Assembly: GCA_903847285.1 (NCBI GenBank)
Contig: CAINDH010000070.1
Coordinates: 40,706 to 104,705, forward strand
DNA length: 64,000 nucleotides
Reading direction: 5' to 3'
From: an uncultured Verrucomicrobia subdivision 3 bacterium
Lineage (GTDB): Bacteria > Verrucomicrobiota > Verrucomicrobiae > Limisphaerales > UBA11358
Shown here: positions 61,237 through 64,000 of the stretch, piece by piece
How positions within the stretch are numbered: the stretch's first letter is position 1
How the letters are laid out: each line of letters begins with the position of its first letter
The notes under the pieces: generated by a model
What the model was told of the DNA's origin: nothing
Database searches by the model: none
What the model saw: the letters and a program-made list of their open reading frames with translations, nothing else
Program-made: the position numbers and the translations under genes

Positions 61237-62010
61237 TTACTCGAAGCTTTTTGGCTTTGCAGCGCTGGCTTGGGATTTCATCCACTTGTCGAAATCTTCC
61301 TGTGACTCGACGAGGACGAAGCCGCCGGCCATTTGCGAGTGGCCACCGCCGCAAAGTTGTGCGCAGACGACTTGATAGCGCCCGAGTTTCGTGGGTGTGA
61401 AGGTCAGCGGAATGCGCAGACCGGGAATCGCGTCCTGGGTCATCCGCATGGCCACAAGCTTGAAGGAGTGGATGACATCTTTGGAGCCGAGATAAATAAT
61501 GACGGGCTTGTTGACGACGACGTGAAGGTTGCCGTTGTAATACTGGATGTCGTCGAGGCCGTGTTCGTCCTTCGGGTCAACGCCAAAAATGTTGTTGTCG
61601 GCAACGAGTTTCATTTCTTGCGCGCCGAAAATTCCATCCGGCCCAGCGTAGCGATAATTCCAGCCGAACTGTTGCGCCTGTATCTGGATCACCGTGGAAT
61701 CTTTCGGCTCAGGAAATTGCTGGACGTTTTTGCTCCAGAGTTTCACGGCAACCAGCAGCAGGCAGGCCTCAATGAGGACGATTGCGATCTCAGTGTATTT
61801 CGGCAGGCTGCTTTTGGAGCCGGTGTAGTTGGCAGTGGCGGCGCGCTTGGCGTTGAAGCGCCAGAGGGTGTAGCAGAAATAGGCGACCCAGCCGATGAAG
61901 AGCACGATCATCAGGTAGTGGACATAGACGATGAGGTCGTCAATAGGCTTCGCGCTGACCGAGGCGCGGGCGGGCAGTCCGAGGATGTTATGGGCAAACC
62001 AGTCGTTCAT
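61237..62010 (-). CDS. coxB: Cytochrome c oxidase subunit II
   Basis: 257 residues from the ATG at 62010 (MNDWFAHNILGLP). Two membrane helices (about 24-48 and 74-94) and a cupredoxin domain with the CuA ligands Cys216, Cys220 (CAQLCGGGHSQM), His224, Met227 and His181 (DVIHSFKL). The usual CxELC Glu is Gln. No C-terminal haem domain, so it is aa3-type, not caa3. Its ATG overlaps the preceding small gene by 4 bp. Confidence 0.95.
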   Translation of the reverse strand: MNDWFAHNILGLPARASVSAKPIDDLIVYVHYLMIVLFIGWVAYFCYTLWRFNAKRAATANYTGSKSSLPKYTEIAIVLIEACLLLVAVKLWSKNVQQFPEPKDSTVIQIQAQQFGWNYRYAGPDGIFGAQEMKLVADNNIFGVDPKDEHGLDDIQYYNGNLHVVVNKPVIIYLGSKDVIHSFKLVAMRMTQDAIPGLRIPLTFTPTKLGRYQVVCAQLCGGGHSQMAGGFVLVESQEDFDKWMKSQASAAKPKSFE

Positions 62011-62264
62011 GTTTTGGAAAGTTTTTTTGCGTTTTCGGCGGCGGCGTTCAGTGCCTCGCTCTTGCGGATGATGTAAATGAGAAAGGTTAGGAACGTCGCC
62101 AGCACTGTGCCGATGACGCCCATCAAAGTGAAGATGCCCCAGTTCATGCCATCGGCCATCGGAGAATCGATGTTGCCGCCGTAGCACGTCGCGCAGGCAA
62201 ATACTTGTGTCGGCGCAAGAATGACGAGCGCGAGCAGCAATAAAATTTTGGCGGACAACTTCAC
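62007..62264 (-). CDS. Small exported/membrane protein in the cox cluster (CATCYGG motif), unknown
   Basis: 85 residues from a GTG at 62264 (VKLSAKILLLLALVILAPTQVFA, a signal peptide). After cleavage it begins with a CATCYGGNIDSPMADGMNWGIF segment (two Cys, no CxxCH), then one membrane helix (about residues 50-72) and a charged Ala-rich tail. No named family. The conserved-looking Cys pair beside a copper oxidase could bind copper or form a disulfide; this is inference. It overlaps the next small gene and coxB by 4 bp each. Confidence 0.65.
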   Translation of the reverse strand: MKLSAKILLLLALVILAPTQVFACATCYGGNIDSPMADGMNWGIFTLMGVIGTVLATFLTFLIYIIRKSEALNAAAENAKKLSKT

Positions 62265-62446
62265 AGGTAGCTGATTTTTTTCAGTTTCTTCAAAAAATAA
62301 ATGCCGTAGATGATGATGAGAATGCCAGTTGCGATCCCTGCCACGCCCCAGCCGGGCTGGCTGTTGCTGAACGCCCACGCCGCGCAGCCAAACGACAGCG
62401 AGGTTAGCAGCGTTACAAAAATTAGATGGAAGGCCTTTAGCGACAT
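62261..62446 (-). CDS. Small two-helix membrane protein in the cox cluster, unknown
   Basis: 61 residues with two membrane helices (about 4-28 and 32-50) and a basic end (KKLKKISYL). It starts 6 bp after coxD and overlaps the next small gene by 4 bp. Its composition and tight packing speak for a real subunit-like or assembly protein of the oxidase; not recognised further. Confidence 0.65.
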   Translation of the reverse strand: MSLKAFHLIFVTLLTSLSFGCAAWAFSNSQPGWGVAGIATGILIIIYGIYFLKKLKKISYL

Positions 62447-62452
62447 TTCAAT

Positions 62453-62773
62453 TCAATGCATCGCGGTTCCTACCGGAAAATCACTCATCGCCCACAATGT
62501 CAAGCCGGCCAGACCGATGACAAAAAACACGGTGAAGGCGAGCACGGTATAAACGAGTTTTTTTTCGGACAACAAATGCATCAGGAAGCCAGCCACAAAA
62601 AAGGCGTTCACGGCCGCGATGGTGAGGATGATGGCAACCTTGATCGTCCAACTGTAATGCGGCAGGAACGAGGCGTAAATCATGAGGCTCGTCGCAATCA
62701 ACACAACGGTAAAGACGAGGGCGCAGAGCTTGATCTGGCTCTGCATCGTGAAAGGTTTTTCAGATTCGCTCAT
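62453..62773 (-). CDS. coxD: Cytochrome c oxidase subunit IV (prokaryotic COX4-type)
   Basis: About 106 residues from the ATG at 62773 (an ATG four codons further upstream at 62785 is also in frame). Three membrane helices and the family's FFVAGFLMHLLSEKKLVYTVLAFTVFFV pattern. Non-catalytic subunit of haem-copper oxidase, located just after coxC. Confidence 0.85.
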   Translation of the reverse strand: MSESEKPFTMQSQIKLCALVFTVVLIATSLMIYASFLPHYSWTIKVAIILTIAAVNAFFVAGFLMHLLSEKKLVYTVLAFTVFFVIGLAGLTLWAMSDFPVGTAMH

Positions 62774-62792
62774 AAAATTTATCAAAAGTTTT

Positions 62793-63608
62793 TCAGGTCA
62801 GATACATCACCGGGAACAGGAAAATCCAGACCAAATCAACGAAGTGCCAGAACAGGCCGGAGACTTCAATACGGTTGGTGAAACGTTCGGGATCCGTCTT
62901 CCACATCCGGCTACCAGGACCCCAGAGATAAAAAATCACCAGCGTGCCGCCGAGGATGTGCAATGCATGCAGACCGGACATGGTGAAATAAATCGCGGTG
63001 AAGGTGTTGTGCCACGGGCCGTAGTTTTGCATTTTTTTGATGTCCGCGGCCTTGATTTCAATTTCCTTGTGAACGGTCTTCTTCGCCTCTTCCGTGCGGA
63101 GATCCATCAGTTCTTTACGGTCTTCAACGATGTGCCCTTCGATGGTGACCGTGCCGGTTTTTTTCTTGAGGTCGAAATCGGCGGACTGTGATTTGAAATG
63201 GCCGTCGGCAAACTGGCCGGCGTATTCGCCGCTGCCAATGGCGATTTCGTAATGGTTAAATTTGTCGTGATACTCGTAGGATTTAATTCCCAAGAACGAC
63301 AGCGCGAGCAGGATGGTGCAGGCGTGGAAGAATTTGAATTTACCGAAGTCGCGCACCTTGCACGCTGCCCACGCGAGCAGCGTGGTGATGGCGGAAAGCG
63401 CGAGCAGCAGCGTGTTGATGGTGCCGAGCGTGACATTCAGCCAGCCATGCGGCCACATGCCCGGCTCCGCACCGGCGCGCAGCAAAACGTAGGCGGAAAA
63501 AAGCCCACCGAAGAGCATTACTTCAGACGCAAGAAAAAGCCAGATGCCCAGCTTGGCGTTGTAGAGGCCGGTATCCGGCCGGTTTTGGACTGTATAGGGG
63601 ATTTCCAT
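62793..63608 (-). CDS. coxC: Cytochrome c oxidase subunit III with an internal insert
   Basis: 271 residues. Subunit III pattern: N-terminal LGIWLFLASEVMLFGGLFSAYVLLR, a long periplasmic stretch, then TIYFTMSGLHALHILGG-like FTAIYFTMSGLHALHILGG and C-terminal GLFWHFVDLVWIFLFPVMYL. Residues ~115-198, between helices 3 and 4, form a polar domain rich in Lys and Glu (DLKKKTGTVTIEGHIV..) absent from ordinary subunit III. Confidence 0.93.
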   Translation of the reverse strand: MEIPYTVQNRPDTGLYNAKLGIWLFLASEVMLFGGLFSAYVLLRAGAEPGMWPHGWLNVTLGTINTLLLALSAITTLLAWAACKVRDFGKFKFFHACTILLALSFLGIKSYEYHDKFNHYEIAIGSGEYAGQFADGHFKSQSADFDLKKKTGTVTIEGHIVEDRKELMDLRTEEAKKTVHKEIEIKAADIKKMQNYGPWHNTFTAIYFTMSGLHALHILGGTLVIFYLWGPGSRMWKTDPERFTNRIEVSGLFWHFVDLVWIFLFPVMYLT

Positions 63609-63631
63609 GAAAAATTATCGGTGGTGAAATT

Positions 63632-64000
63632 TCAGTGATGCGCGTGGTGGCCGTGGTCGTCGTGACCGTGAGCGGCGGCGGGGAATTCCGCCTGCGGCGC
63701 GTAGCTGCCTTCGTAGCCGGGCGCGTTGTATTCGTAAGGGCCACGCACGATGACGGGCGCCTGCGGGAAATTTCCGTGCGGCGGCGGCGTGGGCGTGTGC
63801 CAGTCGAGCGTGGTGGCTTCCCACGGGTTTGTGCCGACTTTTTCACCGTGCGCAATGCTCCAGAAAATATTGATGATGAAAGGAATTTGCGCTAGCCCCA
63901 GCCCGATGGCGGCTGCGAGAATCCACGTGTTCAATTCCATGACGGAGCCGGGCAGAGTATCAATCGCGCCGGGCACGCGCGCGGCGGAATAATTCACGCC
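63632..64000 (-). CDS. coxA: Cytochrome c oxidase subunit I, C-terminal end (5' truncated by window)
   Basis: The frame is open beyond position 64000, so only the last ~123 codons are seen. The end of the catalytic subunit: GAIDTLPGSVMELNTWILAAAIGLGLAQIPFIINIFWSIAHGEKVGTNPWEATTLDWHTPTPPPHGNF, typical of the final helix and extramembrane tail of CoxA. The ATG at 63997 is internal. A His-rich tail (HGHDDHGHHAHH) closes the protein and could bind metal. Haem and CuB ligands lie outside the window. Confidence 0.9.
   Translation of the reverse strand, partial: GVNYSAARVPGAIDTLPGSVMELNTWILAAAIGLGLAQIPFIINIFWSIAHGEKVGTNPWEATTLDWHTPTPPPHGNFPQAPVIVRGPYEYNAPGYEGSYAPQAEFPAAAHGHDDHGHHAHH

Overview
The window looks like chromosomal DNA (G+C high, tightly packed, many ATGA stop/start overlaps) from a free-living or environmental member of the Verrucomicrobiota, most probably the former subdivision 3 (Pedosphaera/Limisphaerales-like). 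This placement is an inference. It rests on a secreted glycoside hydrolase/acetylesterase locus with CE12 paralogues, a DUF1080 protein, a planctomycete-type (PSCyt1) cytochrome c, an ExeA-like ATPase / GspB-like / CAAX-protease trio, an LptF/G permease (so a Gram-negative envelope) and a demethylmenaquinone methyltransferase. No database search was possible.

Layout. 1-7.6 kb: the tail of an M48 protease, a bidirectional terminator, then a leftward block: UDP-glucuronate decarboxylase, folP, cdaA, cdaR, glmM, amt and glnB. It links c-di-AMP synthesis, cell-wall precursor supply and nitrogen sensing. Upstream of it lies a Sel1-repeat locus broken into two frames. 7.7-14 kb: a GH63-like glucosidase, tRNA-Met and tRNA-Lys flanking a possible integrase remnant, an LptF/G permease and a GAF-GAF histidine kinase. 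14-25.6 kb: a family-4 uracil-DNA glycosylase, then a seven-gene rightward operon of exported enzymes (GH2, GH115, GH53, a sialate-O-acetylesterase-like esterase and three SGNH/CE12 esterases). These suit an acetylated, glucuronic-acid- and galactan-bearing plant polysaccharide such as rhamnogalacturonan I or arabinogalactan. 25.6-33.8 kb: DUF1080, an adenylate-forming ligase, ubiE, a lone receiver protein, tRNA-Gly, class II aldolase, hisC and the ExeA/GspB/CAAX trio.

33.8-48.2 kb: tolC-like gene and trigger factor, a catalytically dead sulfatase paired with an MFS carrier that has a large extracytoplasmic insert, yebC, cytochrome c, DUF2264, an M48 membrane protease and dnaE. 48.4-58.7 kb: an uncharacterised PP-loop protein overlapping a polysaccharide pyruvyl transferase, coaB, a YtrA-type GntR regulator with a palindromic operator, an ABC permease, and an envelope-sugar block (two epimerases, GT2, GT4). 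58.8-64 kb: an SMR exporter, EgtD-like methyltransferase, DUF420, SCO and an aa3-type oxidase cluster (coxB, two small membrane proteins, coxD, coxC with an insert, coxA cut by the window edge).

Most unusual signals: 7-bp-period repeats embedded in frame in four unrelated genes; the sulfatase pseudoenzyme; the PP-loop/pyruvyl-transferase pair; the Sel1 gene split at a slippery run; and the inserts in CoxC and the MFS carrier. No CRISPR array, intact insertion sequence or prophage was seen.
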